DNA of 41,020 nucleotides from Pseudofrankia saprophytica (GTDB taxonomy: Bacteria > Actinomycetota > Actinomycetes > Frankiales > Frankiaceae), in contig NZ_KI912266.1 of NCBI RefSeq assembly GCF_000235425.2, positions 292,564-333,583 of the forward strand. The letters run 5' to 3'. Below are positions 28,186 to 39,522 of the stretch, piece by piece. A program made the position numbers and the translations under genes. The notes under the pieces are model-generated. The model was not told where the DNA came from and searched no databases. It worked only from the letters and a program-made list of their open reading frames with translations. How positions within the stretch are numbered: the stretch's first letter is position 1; each line of letters starts with the position of its first letter.

Positions 28186-30024
28186 TCAGCCGTGGCCCGC
28201 GACATATCCCAGGTAGAGCAGCGCCGCCACGAGGCCGGGCCAGCCGAGCACGATGCCCACCACCGCCAGCCGGTCTCCTGGCCGCGGGCCGCCCCGGGCA
28301 GCGGCCCGGGCCCGGTAGCCGAGGTACACGCCGGCGGCGCTGCCGACCCCGAACAGCCACAGGACGGCAAGCAGCGCCGAGAGCACCGCCGGGATGTTCC
28401 ACCCGGGACTGGGCTGGCGGCGCCTGGCCCGGCCGCCCCCCGCCGGCCGGCCGGTCGACGCGCCCGGCGGACGGTTGACCGCCGCCGGGCCGATCTCGGC
28501 CGGTGGCGCGCCGACCGGCGGTGGCGACGATGCCGGCGGCAACGGCGCCGGGCGGAACGCGCCCGCCGGCGGTGGCACGCCCAGCGAGCCGGCACGCGCC
28601 GATCGCCAGTCCCCGTCCGGTGCCCGCCGGGTTGGCGGGGACGCCAGCCTGGGGTCCACATGGTCGACATGGTCCGCGTAGGTGGCTTCCGGGGGAGGCG
28701 GCTTCCTGGCCGACGGCTGCGCGTACGAGTGCTCGGGGTCCGCGTACGCGGGATCCGCGTGTCGAGCCTCGGCCCGCGCGGGTTCGGGGAGCGCGGGCGC
28801 GCGATACGCGGGTCCGGGGTGCGCAAATCCTGGACTTGAGGCGTCTGGGTACGGGGTCCTGGCATAGGGACCCGCGGAATATCCCGACTCCAGCTGAGGA
28901 GGCTCCGGATATGAGGAGGGCGGGCCATACCGGTGGTCCGGCTGGGGTCGCCAGTCCCCTTGGCTTCCGTCCAACGGCTGGACGGGCCCGGGCGGCAAGG
29001 GCGGGGCGGACGGCAGAGCTCGTACTGGCGGGGGGAAGGACGCCGGCGAGGGAAAGGACACCGGCGGCGAGACGGGCACCGGCAACGGCGAGGATGCCCA
29101 GCCGCCCTGGTCCTGGTGCCCAGCCAGGCCGCGCCGCGCGTCGACGCTGGGTAACTGACCGGTCCAGTCGCGTTCCAGCACCGTTTCGGTCGCGCGGTGC
29201 GCGTCGCTACTGCTGCGCACCGGCTGGCCGCTGAGCGCGGCCAGCAGCGCCGCGGCCGACGGGCGCAGCCGCGGCTCCTTCTCCAGCGCCGGCACGACGG
29301 TGTCGAACAGATAGTCGGGCAGATGCTCCAGGTCCGGTGGGTCGCGCTGGATGCGGAACGCCAGCGCCTCGGCCCGCTCGGCGTGGAAGGGATGCCGGCC
29401 GGCCGCTGCGTAGGCGACGCAGCAGCCCCAGGAGAAGATGTCGGCCGCGGGGCCGGCCTGCTCGCCACGCATCTGCTCGGGAGCCATCCAGGCGAGCGTC
29501 CCGACGACGTGGCCGGACCGGGTCAGCGTCGCGTTGCCGTCCAGTTGCGCGATCCCGAAGTCGATGACCTTGGGCCCGTCCCACGCGAGCAGGATGTTCG
29601 ACGGCTTGAGGTCGCGGTGAACGACACCCACCTCGTGAATCGCCACCAGCGCGTCGGCGAGACCGGCGGCGAGACCACGGACCAGTTGCTCCGCCAGTGG
29701 CCCGCGCTGGCGGACCGCGTCGGCCAGGCTGGTGCCCTCCACGTACTCGGTGACCATCCACGGCCGTTCGGCGGTGGTGTCGGCGTCGAGCACCGCCGCG
29801 ACCGCGCCGCCGTGGACCCGCTGTGCGGCCCTGACCTCCCGCTGGAAGCGGCGGCGGAACTCCACGTCCTCCGACAGCTCGGCGGAGGCGACCTTCACCG
29901 CGACCGGGTGCCGCCGGTCGGTGAACGCGAGGTAGACGGTGCCCATGCCGCCCTCACCGATCCGGTTCTGCAGCCGGTACGGACCGATGGCGATGGGATC
30001 GTCGTCCGTGAGCGGTGTGAGCAT
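28186..30024 (-). CDS. Serine/threonine protein kinase with C-terminal two-helix membrane domain
   Basis: 612 residues from ATG 30024. Kinase domain (about 13-265): glycine loop GEGGMGTV, ATP lysine K44, HRDLKPSN (136-143), DFG (155-157) and APE (181-183). A 270-residue Pro/Ser/Ala/Tyr-rich linker follows. The last 75 residues hold two membrane helices (about 543-568 and 586-609) with GVGSAAGVYLGYRAR and GDRLAVVGIVLGWPG, resembling the DUF4190 domain. This differs from the single-helix kinase at 1483. The membrane end is C-terminal, so the kinase stays cytoplasmic and no sizeable external sensor exists. Divergent from the carboxyltransferase gene. Confidence 0.95.
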   Translation of the reverse strand: MLTPLTDDDPIAIGPYRLQNRIGEGGMGTVYLAFTDRRHPVAVKVASAELSEDVEFRRRFQREVRAAQRVHGGAVAAVLDADTTAERPWMVTEYVEGTSLADAVRQRGPLAEQLVRGLAAGLADALVAIHEVGVVHRDLKPSNILLAWDGPKVIDFGIAQLDGNATLTRSGHVVGTLAWMAPEQMRGEQAGPAADIFSWGCCVAYAAAGRHPFHAERAEALAFRIQRDPPDLEHLPDYLFDTVVPALEKEPRLRPSAAALLAALSGQPVRSSSDAHRATETVLERDWTGQLPSVDARRGLAGHQDQGGWASSPLPVPVSPPVSFPSPASFPPPVRALPSAPPLPPGPVQPLDGSQGDWRPQPDHRYGPPSSYPEPPQLESGYSAGPYARTPYPDASSPGFAHPGPAYRAPALPEPARAEARHADPAYADPEHSYAQPSARKPPPPEATYADHVDHVDPRLASPPTRRAPDGDWRSARAGSLGVPPPAGAFRPAPLPPASSPPPVGAPPAEIGPAAVNRPPGASTGRPAGGGRARRRQPSPGWNIPAVLSALLAVLWLFGVGSAAGVYLGYRARAAARGGPRPGDRLAVVGIVLGWPGLVAALLYLGYVAGHG

Positions 30025-30489
30025 GGCCCCCCTCGCACTGACGGAGCCGCGGCGGCGTGTGGCGCCCCGTCGGACCAGCTGCGCCGACCGCCTCGCGGGC
30101 CGGCCTCCGGCCGATGTCCGCCGCCGAACGCCGACGGCGCCGGCGGCCAGGGCAGGGGCCCGGCGACCGGCTGGCTGGACCGTTTTCCACCAGCCGGACG
30201 GCCCGGGCCGAAGTAGGCATCCGGACGCTATCGGCATATTGCGACTCCGGACAGTATGCACACCCCTCCGCACGCCCACACACGCAGATCACCACGGAGG
30301 TGGGGTCACGGCGTTACGCTCCGCCGTCCACCGCACCGACGGCGCCAGGACGGGCAGGTCCTGGTTCTGGCCGGCCGCGGTCGGCCAGAACCAGGGCGGC
30401 GCGGCCATCACCCACCAAAGGACGGTGCGCGCAGTGACATTCCGCTCCGCGCGACGACATGGCGCCTCGGTCGGTCCGACGATGCGGAC
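30025..30489. other. Divergent intergenic region, kinase and carboxyltransferase
   Basis: 465 bases. It holds the promoters of both genes and, near the carboxyltransferase side, two overlapping hairpins listed separately. The frame of the carboxyltransferase is open through part of it, but the upstream translation is Arg/His-rich and unlike the family. Confidence 0.45.
30345..30395 (+). promoter_or_regulatory. Two mutually exclusive hairpins before the carboxyltransferase gene
   Basis: Hairpin A: CCAGGAC (30345-30351) with GTCCTGG (30358-30364). Hairpin B: 14-bp arms at 30360-30373 and 30382-30395 with an 8-base loop. Bases 30360-30364 belong to both, so only one can form. This is the geometry of an attenuator or a switch; the ligand or signal is unknown. 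B would be the more stable. Confidence 0.45.
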
Positions 30490-32040
30490 ATGCCCGATCG
30501 CGCCGCGTCGCCGACAGGCCCATCCCGCCCGCCTGGGCAGGAGCTCCCTGGCACCCCCGCCGAAACCACTCCGCCGCCCCCGTCCGCGGACGCCGACTGG
30601 CGCGCGCGGCTGCTCGCCAGCGTGACGCGCTGCCCACGCAGCGATCCGGCACCCAACCGTCTGTGCTGGCCCGGCTACGCCGCTACCCAGGCGGTCTGGT
30701 GGGGCGAGGGCCCGGTGGCCGGCGTCGACTGCGTGGTCGTGGCCTGGGAGTTCAGCGTGTATGGCGGGAGCTTCGGCGAGGTCGACGCCGCCGCGTTCGC
30801 CGCGGCGGCCGAGCACGCCGCCGTCACCCGCCGGCCGTTGTTGTCCTTCCTGCGCAGCGGTGGCACGCGCTTGCAGGAGGGGGTCGCCGGACTGGTCGGG
30901 CTGCCGAGGGCGACGCTCGCCGCCGCCGGCCTCGACGAGGCCGGCGTGGCGCATGTGGCCGTGGTCGACCATCCGACCACCGGTGGCGTGTGGGTGACGA
31001 TCGCCTCCAGGGCTGACCTGCGCTGCGCGGTGGCCGGGGCGACGGTCGGCTTCGCCGGCCCGCGGGTCGTCGCCGCCGTGACCGGCACGGCGCCCGGTGC
31101 CGACAGCCACACCGCCGAGGCCGCCTGGCGGGCCGGCCTGGTCGACGCAGTCGTCGAACCGGATGCCATCCAGGCCTGGCTCGCGGCCGCCCTCACCGCG
31201 GCGGCCGGCACGCCCACGGCAGCCGGCGCCATCCAGACGCTGGGAGACAGCCCAGCGCCGGAGGACGAGAACGTGGCAGCCGACGAGGTGCGCGGCTGGG
31301 CCCAGGTGCTCGCCGCCCGGGCGGCGGGCCGGACGAGCGGCGGCGCGGCGCTCGACGCCGTGACGGCGCACGGGGTCGAGCTGGCGGGCGGTGATCCCGC
31401 CGTGCGGGCGCGGCTCGGCCTGCTCGCCGGCTCGACGCCCCCGAGCTCGACGCCCCCGAGCTCGGGGGCGCTGGGCATCGTGGCGGTGGCCGTGGCGGCC
31501 GAGCCGGGGGGTGCCCCCGGGCCGGGCGGCTACCGGCTGCTCGCGCGGGCGGCTCGGCTCGCGGGCAAGCTTCGGTTGCCGCTGGTCCTGTTCGTCGACA
31601 CCCCGGGGGCCGACCCGAGCGCGCAGGCCGAGGCCGACGGCGTCGCGGCGGCGATCGGCTCCGCGATGGAGGCGGTGCTGCGCTGTCCGAGCCCGACCGT
31701 GTCGGTCATCGTCGGCGAGGGCGGCTCCGGCGGCGCGCTCGCGGCCGCCTGCGCCGACGCCGTGCTGATGACACCGGACAGCTACCTGACCGCGCTCTCG
31801 CCGGAGGGCGCGGCGGCCACGCTGCGCATTCCGGCCGAGCGAGCCGCCGACCTGGGTGGCCTGCGACCCATCGACCTGCTCCGGCTGGGCTTCGCCGACG
31901 AGGTCCTCCCCTCGGGGGCCCCGGCCGCCGTCGCCGGTGCCATCGCCACGACGCTCGCCCGGCTCACCACCCTTGACCAGGGCGTTCGCCTGTCCACCCG
32001 GTGGAGGAAGTGGTCGACAGCACTACCCGGCCACCTGTAA
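30490..32040 (+). CDS. Acetyl-CoA carboxylase carboxyltransferase, fused beta/alpha halves
   Basis: 516 residues with two carboxyltransferase (crotonase-fold) halves. The first has FLRSGGTRLQEGVAGLVGLPR and ADLRCAVAGATVGFAGPRVV (AccD-like); the second has LFVDTPGADPSAQAEADG, VGEGGSGGALA and LSPEGAAATLRI (AccA-like). Such proteins move the carboxyl from biotin to acetyl-CoA (or a related acyl-CoA) to start fatty-acid synthesis. The AccD zinc finger is not visible. The two halves are joined by a Pro/Ser linker built from a 15-bp repeat (STPPS twice, near 31431-31465). No biotin carboxylase or carrier gene lies nearby. The ATG at 30490 lacks a clear ribosome-binding site. Confidence 0.88.
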   Translation: MPDRAASPTGPSRPPGQELPGTPAETTPPPPSADADWRARLLASVTRCPRSDPAPNRLCWPGYAATQAVWWGEGPVAGVDCVVVAWEFSVYGGSFGEVDAAAFAAAAEHAAVTRRPLLSFLRSGGTRLQEGVAGLVGLPRATLAAAGLDEAGVAHVAVVDHPTTGGVWVTIASRADLRCAVAGATVGFAGPRVVAAVTGTAPGADSHTAEAAWRAGLVDAVVEPDAIQAWLAAALTAAAGTPTAAGAIQTLGDSPAPEDENVAADEVRGWAQVLAARAAGRTSGGAALDAVTAHGVELAGGDPAVRARLGLLAGSTPPSSTPPSSGALGIVAVAVAAEPGGAPGPGGYRLLARAARLAGKLRLPLVLFVDTPGADPSAQAEADGVAAAIGSAMEAVLRCPSPTVSVIVGEGGSGGALAAACADAVLMTPDSYLTALSPEGAAATLRIPAERAADLGGLRPIDLLRLGFADEVLPSGAPAAVAGAIATTLARLTTLDQGVRLSTRWRKWSTALPGHL

Positions 32041-32140
32041 CGTCACTGTCCCCTCCTTCCCGACTACCCGACTTACGGATCATGATCACCCGCTTCCGGC
32101 CTCGCTTCTCCCGCGGGCCGGCACCTTTGGGCTGGCTGCC

Positions 32141-33139
32141 GTGCGACCGGACACCGAGCTTCCCCTAGAAGGCCGCGAGGGCACCCGACCGTGGCTGCGC
32201 CAGCTCGGCACGGCCGCCGGCCGGTACACCCGCGACGTGGCGACGGCCCCGCTTGGCGTCGGCCGGGTGCTGACGCGCCGCATCGGCGCGACCCCAGCCG
32301 CCGTACGCGGTCTCGTCACCGAGGCCGCGTGCATCGCGACGCACGCGGCCTTCTACCCGGCCGGCGTCCGCGCGGGCCGGGTCCCCGTGGCGGACCGGTA
32401 CAGCCTGGCCAGGCTCGGCCCGCTGCAGCGTGGCCTGCTGGTCGGCCACCCGGCCGCCGCCGGCATGCCGATCCTGCTGGTGCACGGGCTGGTCGACAAC
32501 AGGTCGATCTTCGCTCGGCTGCAGCGCACGCTGCGCCGACGCGGGTTCAGTCACGTCGAGACGATCAATCTGCCGCTGTACGCGACAGGTGTCCCGCAGG
32601 CGGCCGCCACGCTCGAGGCCGCCGTCGCCGACATCCTTTCCCGGACCGGCTACCAGCAGGTCCACATCGTGGCCCACTCGCTCGGCGGGGTGGTGGCCCG
32701 GTACTACGTGCAGCGGCTCCGCGGCGACGAGCAGGTCCACACGCTGGTCACGCTCGGCACGCCGCACAGCGGCACGAGGCTCGCCCACCTGGTGCCCCGG
32801 GCCGTCCCGTACCGGCTGGTCGCGTCGCTGCGGCCCGGTTCACCGCTGCTGGCGGAGCTCGCCCAGCCCGCGCCGGGCTGCCGCACCCGCTTCCTCGCGA
32901 TCGGCGGCGGCCTGGATTCGGTGGTACGCCCGGAGTCGGCGGCGCTGAGCCATCCCGATCTCGCCGCGCGCAACGTGACGATCCCCGGCCTCGGCCACCA
33001 CGCGCTCCCGTTCAACGGGGACGTCGCCCACGGGATCGCCGTCGCCCTCGCCGGCCTCGACGGCCCGGTCGCCTGGCCCTACGAGCCGCCGACCCACCAG
33101 GCCCCGCCGCCCGCGCGGACCTGCCCGCCGGAGTCCTAG
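32141..33139 (+). CDS. Alpha/beta hydrolase, triacylglycerol-lipase-like
   Basis: 332 residues from a GTG at 32141 (the start is not certain; the frame stays open upstream). The core begins [16 protein letters not shown], the oxyanion strand and loop of lipases. The nucleophile S180 lies in AHSLGG, an acid candidate D259 in GGGLDSVV, and a histidine at 286/287 in [19 protein letters not shown] is typical of lipases of the LipA/EstA type. The N-terminal 100 residues lack an obvious signal peptide. It follows the carboxyltransferase by 100 bases on the same strand, suggesting a lipid-related unit, but no link is shown. Confidence 0.9.
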   Translation: MRPDTELPLEGREGTRPWLRQLGTAAGRYTRDVATAPLGVGRVLTRRIGATPAAVRGLVTEAACIATHAAFYPAGVRAGRVPVADRYSLARLGPLQRGLLVGHPAAAGMPILLVHGLVDNRSIFARLQRTLRRRGFSHVETINLPLYATGVPQAAATLEAAVADILSRTGYQQVHIVAHSLGGVVARYYVQRLRGDEQVHTLVTLGTPHSGTRLAHLVPRAVPYRLVASLRPGSPLLAELAQPAPGCRTRFLAIGGGLDSVVRPESAALSHPDLAARNVTIPGLGHHALPFNGDVAHGIAVALAGLDGPVAWPYEPPTHQAPPPARTCPPES

Positions 33140-33266
33140 GAACCCGGCAAACAGACGGACCCCTTCGATCGGGGAACCGGCCGGGCGCTCCGCGACCACG
33201 GACATTCGCTCCCACCCCGTACAGGCACGGGGACAACGCCTGACGCTACATATACGACCGGGTCGG

Positions 33267-33294
33267 TTGACGAGTGCGACACTGATGCTAAGTT
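33267..33294 (+). promoter_or_regulatory. Promoter of groES-groEL1
   Basis: TTGACG (33267-33272), a 16-base spacer, then TAAGTT (33289-33294) with an upstream TG, as in extended -10 promoters. The -10 runs into the CIRCE operator. Confidence 0.75.
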
Positions 33295-33319
33295 GGCACT
33301 CGGCACGTGAGAGTGCCAG
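33293..33319 (+). promoter_or_regulatory. CIRCE operator (HrcA binding site)
   Basis: TTGGCACTC, nine bases, GAGTGCCAG: the CIRCE inverted repeat (consensus TTAGCACTC-N9-GAGTGCTAA) with a near-perfect match. It overlaps the promoter -10 and start region, so the HrcA repressor should block transcription until heat shock. hrcA itself is not in the window. Confidence 0.93.
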
Positions 33320-33398
33320 CGACAGAGGCGCCTGTTCACCCGCGACGGCAGGCCGCCAGGGTCGCTCTCTCATCCAGCGCAGGAAGGGGAGGTCGATC

Positions 33399-33704
33399 GT
33401 GACGACCGCCACCAAGGTTGCCATCAAGCCGCTCGAGGACCGCATCGTCGTCCAGCCGTCAGACGCTGAGACGACCACCGCCTCGGGCATCGTCATCCCG
33501 GACACGGCCAAGGAGAAGCCCCAGGAGGGCACGGTCCTCGCGGTCGGTCCCGGCCGGTTCGAGGACGGCAAGCGCGTCCCGCTCGACGTGAAGGTCGGCG
33601 ACGTGGTGCTCTACAGCAAGTACGGCGGCACCGAGGTCAAGTACGCCGGTGAGGAGTACCTGGTCCTCTCCGCCCGCGACGTGCTCGCGGTCATCGAGAA
33701 GTAG
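33399..33704 (+). CDS. groES: Co-chaperonin GroES
   Basis: 101 residues from GTG 33399, behind GGGGAGG. GroES forms the seven-subunit lid on Gro[40 protein letters not shown] includes the mobile loop that touches Gro[23 protein letters not shown] is the conserved C-terminal part. First gene of the CIRCE-controlled operon, 221 bases before groEL1. Confidence 0.98.
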   Translation: MTTATKVAIKPLEDRIVVQPSDAETTTASGIVIPDTAKEKPQEGTVLAVGPGRFEDGKRVPLDVKVGDVVLYSKYGGTEVKYAGEEYLVLSARDVLAVIEK

Positions 33705-33742
33705 TCGAGCGGGGGTGTGCCACGATCGGGATCACTCTGTTC

Positions 33743-33805
33743 GGCGGCCGTTGGCCGCCTTCCCGAGCTCCCGCGCAATGTCTGCCCAGGGGGGCGACCC
33801 CCTGG
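33743..33805 (+). promoter_or_regulatory. Two hairpins between groES and groEL1
   Basis: First: GGCGGCC/GGCCGCC with a GTT loop (33743-33759). Second: 8-bp stem CCAGGGGG/CCCCCTGG with a GCGA (GNRA-type) loop (33786-33805). They lie early in an unusually long 221-base gap. Candidate roles are partial termination or a processing/stability site that sets the groES:groEL ratio. Confidence 0.5.
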
Positions 33806-33826
33806 AACCCCCGCCAGCCGGCGTGA

Positions 33827-35569
<1,743 letters not shown>

Positions 35570-35587
35570 CCCTCGCACCAACGAAGG

Positions 35588-35619
35588 AGCCCGACCGGTG
35601 GGACCGGTCGGGCTCTTTT
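35588..35619 (+). terminator. Rho-independent terminator of the groES-groEL1 operon
   Basis: A perfect 12-bp stem (AGCCCGACCGGT with its complement) with a GGG loop, followed by CTTTT. It starts 18 bases after the groEL1 stop. The only terminator in the window with a T-run. Confidence 0.93.
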
Positions 35620-35625
35620 CGTTGC

Positions 35626-35663
35626 CTGGCCTTGCTCTTCCTGGCCTTGCTCTTCCTGGCCTC
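35626..35663. repeat. 15-bp tandem repeat downstream of groEL1
   Basis: CTGGCCTTGCTCTTC twice in full (35626-35640 and 35641-35655) and a partial third. Non-coding. Confidence 0.85.
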
Positions 35664-35948
35664 CGCTGCCCGATCTTCGTGGCCGGTCCTCGTGGCTGAC
35701 CCGCGCTGGCGGCAGCTCCGCCTGGCAAAGGGACGGAAGCATAGCCGCTCCGTTACCACGTCGCCAGACTCGCGGTGGCCGGCCGCCCCCGGCACCCGTC
35801 GCGGGTGAGCCAGCCGGCGCGGCGGCGATGTCGGCATCTGGCGGAACTACTCGGCTGTCGGACCATCCGCTGTCGGACCATCGACCATCGACCATCGGAG
35901 CACGACCGCTGGGCCGCCCGGTCACGTGCCGCCCGCCACCCCGCGGCC
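35664..35948. other. Intergenic stretch between groEL1 and whiB
   Basis: No gene recognised. A small repeat near 35856-35900 is built of CTGTCGGACCAT (twice) and CGACCAT (twice). Confidence 0.4.
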
Positions 35949-35986
35949 AGGCGCGAAGCGCCCCACGGTCGGAGCGCTTCGCGCCT
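35949..35986 (-). terminator. Terminator hairpin after whiB
   Basis: 13-bp arms (35949-35961 and 35974-35986; AGGCGCGAAGCGC and its complement) with a 12-base loop, immediately past the whiB stop. No T-run. Confidence 0.65.
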
Positions 35987-35990
35987 CCGC

Positions 35991-36431
35991 CTAGGCGACG
36001 ATGGGCGCCTGGTGGGCCATCGAGCCAGCCGCGGAACCGGCCGGGACCGGGGCCTGGCGGGTACCCGGTCCTCCTCGGTCCACTACCTCCCGGATCGGCG
36101 AAGCGGATCCGGCGGGAACCCCCCCATCGATGAGCGGGGAGGCGGCCCGGCGGCGGGTGCGGCCGGTCAGGATCGCCTCGCGCTCCGATTCACTCATTCC
36201 ACCCCAGACTCCGTAAGGTTCGCGGGCGGACAGCGCGTGTTCACCGCACTCCTTGACGACGCAGCAGCGGGCACAGATGGCCTTCGCCGCCGCCTCGCGG
36301 GCGGCCCGCGCCGGGCCGCGTTCCCCCTCGGGATGAAAGAACAGCTCGGTGCTCTCACCCCGACAGGCGCCGTGCAGCTGCCACTCCCACTTTTCCGCTC
36401 CGGGACCTGGTAGACGTCGGACGTCGGTCAT
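35991..36431 (-). CDS. whiB: WhiB-family iron-sulphur regulator, WhiB3/WhiD-like
   Basis: 146 residues from ATG 36431. WhiB proteins bind a 4Fe-4S cluster and attach to the principal sigma factor. The four cluster cysteines are C23, C53, C56 and C62 (an extra C57 is next to C56). The G(V/I)WGG turn is at 74-78 in EPYGVWGGMSESER. RRLPGPGAEKWEWQL and FFHPEGERG are typical of WhiB3, and the location beside groEL1 supports this. About 50 extra residues after the basic TGRTRRR segment are Ala/Gly/Pro-rich and atypical. Transcribed opposite to its neighbours. Confidence 0.94.
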   Translation of the reverse strand: MTDVRRLPGPGAEKWEWQLHGACRGESTELFFHPEGERGPARAAREAAAKAICARCCVVKECGEHALSAREPYGVWGGMSESEREAILTGRTRRRAASPLIDGGVPAGSASPIREVVDRGGPGTRQAPVPAGSAAGSMAHQAPIVA

Positions 36432-36846
36432 CGGCCTGAGCCCCCCCTTTGCGACGAGCCGAAGGCACACGCGGGTACGCGCTCGCCCCGGGCGGCGACG
36501 CGCGCCGCCCGCACACCGTAGGCCGGCTCACCCCTCTGATCGATCTTGGAAATTCACCCCCCGGCGGTGCCGCGCGTCGCGGCCGCGCGCCGCGCGACCA
36601 CGGCCGCGCGGCGCGCTCGGAACAAGGAAGCCCGTAGGCGACAGCCCCTCTCGGCGTCGCCAGGCCCAGAAGGCGCCTCCGAAAGCAACGGTCCTGTCGC
36701 TACCCCCCACCGACTCACCCAACCGGCGAGCCAGGCCGGAGTTTTCCCAGATCAGGGCACATCCCGCGCGAACCGGCCGGCCACCCGCCGGTCGTCGCGG
36801 CCCGCGGCCCCGCCCAGGCCGGAGATCGGGGCGTAGCGTGGGCGGC
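36432..36846. other. Divergent intergenic region, whiB and DUF5319 gene
   Basis: 415 bases with both promoters. A GGGGGGG run lies upstream of whiB, usable as its ribosome-binding site. No sigD-like gene is here, although sigD sits in this interval in mycobacteria. Frames through it give Arg/Ala-rich text only. Confidence 0.45.
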
Positions 36847-37245
36847 GTGAGCGACGAGCCCATCGACCCGTTCGCGGGCGACCCGGAGGATCCCGCTTCC
36901 GAGCTCTCCCGGCTGGACCCGGTCGAGGACGTCGACCTGCTCGAGCCGCTGTCGCTGCACGAGCGGGAGGAAGTCCTCGCCGAGCTCGGCGACCTGGACG
37001 TGTTCAGGACGCTGCTGGAGCCGCGGGGATACCGCGGCCTGGTGGTGGACTGCGAGGGCTGCGAGGAGCCGCACTTCTTCGACTGGGACCTGCTGACCGG
37101 GAACCTGCGCCAGCTCCTCAACGAGGGGCGTACTCGGGTGCACGAGCCGGCGTTCGCCCCAGACCCGAGCTGCTACGTCTCCTGGGACTACGCCCGCGGC
37201 TACGCCGACGGCGTCTGCGAGGCGTCCGAAGCGTCGGAGGCGTGA
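36847..37245 (+). CDS. DUF5319 family protein
   Basis: 132 residues from GTG 36847. Very acidic N-terminus (first 50 residues), then a compact domain with CEGCEEPHFFDWDLL (C69, C72), and later SCYVSWDYARGYADGVC (C109, C124), so a metal site is conceivable. It resembles the DUF5319 family (Rv3412 type), known next to guaB in actinobacteria. Function unknown. It precedes guaB by 269 bases on the same strand. Confidence 0.85.
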   Translation: MSDEPIDPFAGDPEDPASELSRLDPVEDVDLLEPLSLHEREEVLAELGDLDVFRTLLEPRGYRGLVVDCEGCEEPHFFDWDLLTGNLRQLLNEGRTRVHEPAFAPDPSCYVSWDYARGYADGVCEASEASEA

Positions 37246-37378
37246 TCCCGACGTGATCTCGAGGGCCGAACGCGCTCCGGCGGTCGGGCCACGGTGAGCG
37301 CGGATCGGCCCGGGCTGTCGGCCGCGGGCATGGGTGACACTCCCCACGTTGTTGCCGCTAGGTAACGCCGCATCCCTG

Positions 37379-37422
37379 GCAGGCGAGGGGTAGGCCACAC
37401 GGAACCCTGTGGCCTTGCCTGC
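37379..37422 (+). promoter_or_regulatory. Nested inverted repeat upstream of guaB
   Basis: Outer arms GCAGGC (37379-37384) and GCCTGC (37417-37422), inner arms GGCCACA (37393-37399) and TGTGGCC (37408-37414). A TATAGC at 37433-37438 may be a -10; no good -35 at normal spacing. This may be an operator or a terminator of the DUF5319 gene. Confidence 0.4.
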
Positions 37423-37457
37423 TTACCTGGCGTATAGCGCCCTACGGGGGGCCATGA

Positions 37458-39152
<1,695 letters not shown>

Positions 39153-39522
39153 GTCGGGCGGGCTGGGTTGAAGCTCGCCCAAGACACACGGACCCGCCTG
39201 CGCCCAGGTTGGCGACGTTCACGGTCAGAACCCGGTGACCACGCTGGGCGCGGAGGCGCGCCTCGCGGAGGCCCGGCCCCGGACGGTCCGGCCTGCGCCT
39301 AGGTTGGCGACGTTCACGGTCAGAACCGGTGACTACGCTGGCGCGGAGGCGCGCCTCGCGAAGGCCCGGCCCCGGAGCGAAGCGACCGGGGTCGGGCCGC
39401 AGCGAGGTCGCCGGAGCGCACGTTCGCGGAGGAGGACACGGCGCGGAGGTCCCTTGGGAGCGAAGCGAGTAAGGGGCCGGAGCGCCGTGCCCGGACGGAG
39501 CGAACCAGAAAGAGAGCCAGCG
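39153..39522. other. guaB-guaB3 intergenic region with duplication
   Basis: 370 bases. It holds an 88-bp direct duplication (39196-39283 and 39291-39376), followed by several GGAGCGAA words, two of them in the form GGAGCGAAGCGA. The guaB3 frame is open through much of it, but repeats and composition argue against coding. Confidence 0.6.
39196..39376. repeat. Tandem duplication of about 88 bp
   Basis: Copies at 39196-39283 and 39291-39376, period 95 bases. They differ by roughly three substitutions and two single-base deletions. Each contains the palindrome GAGGCGCGCCTC and the word GGCGACGTTCACGGTCAGAA. Confidence 0.9.
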
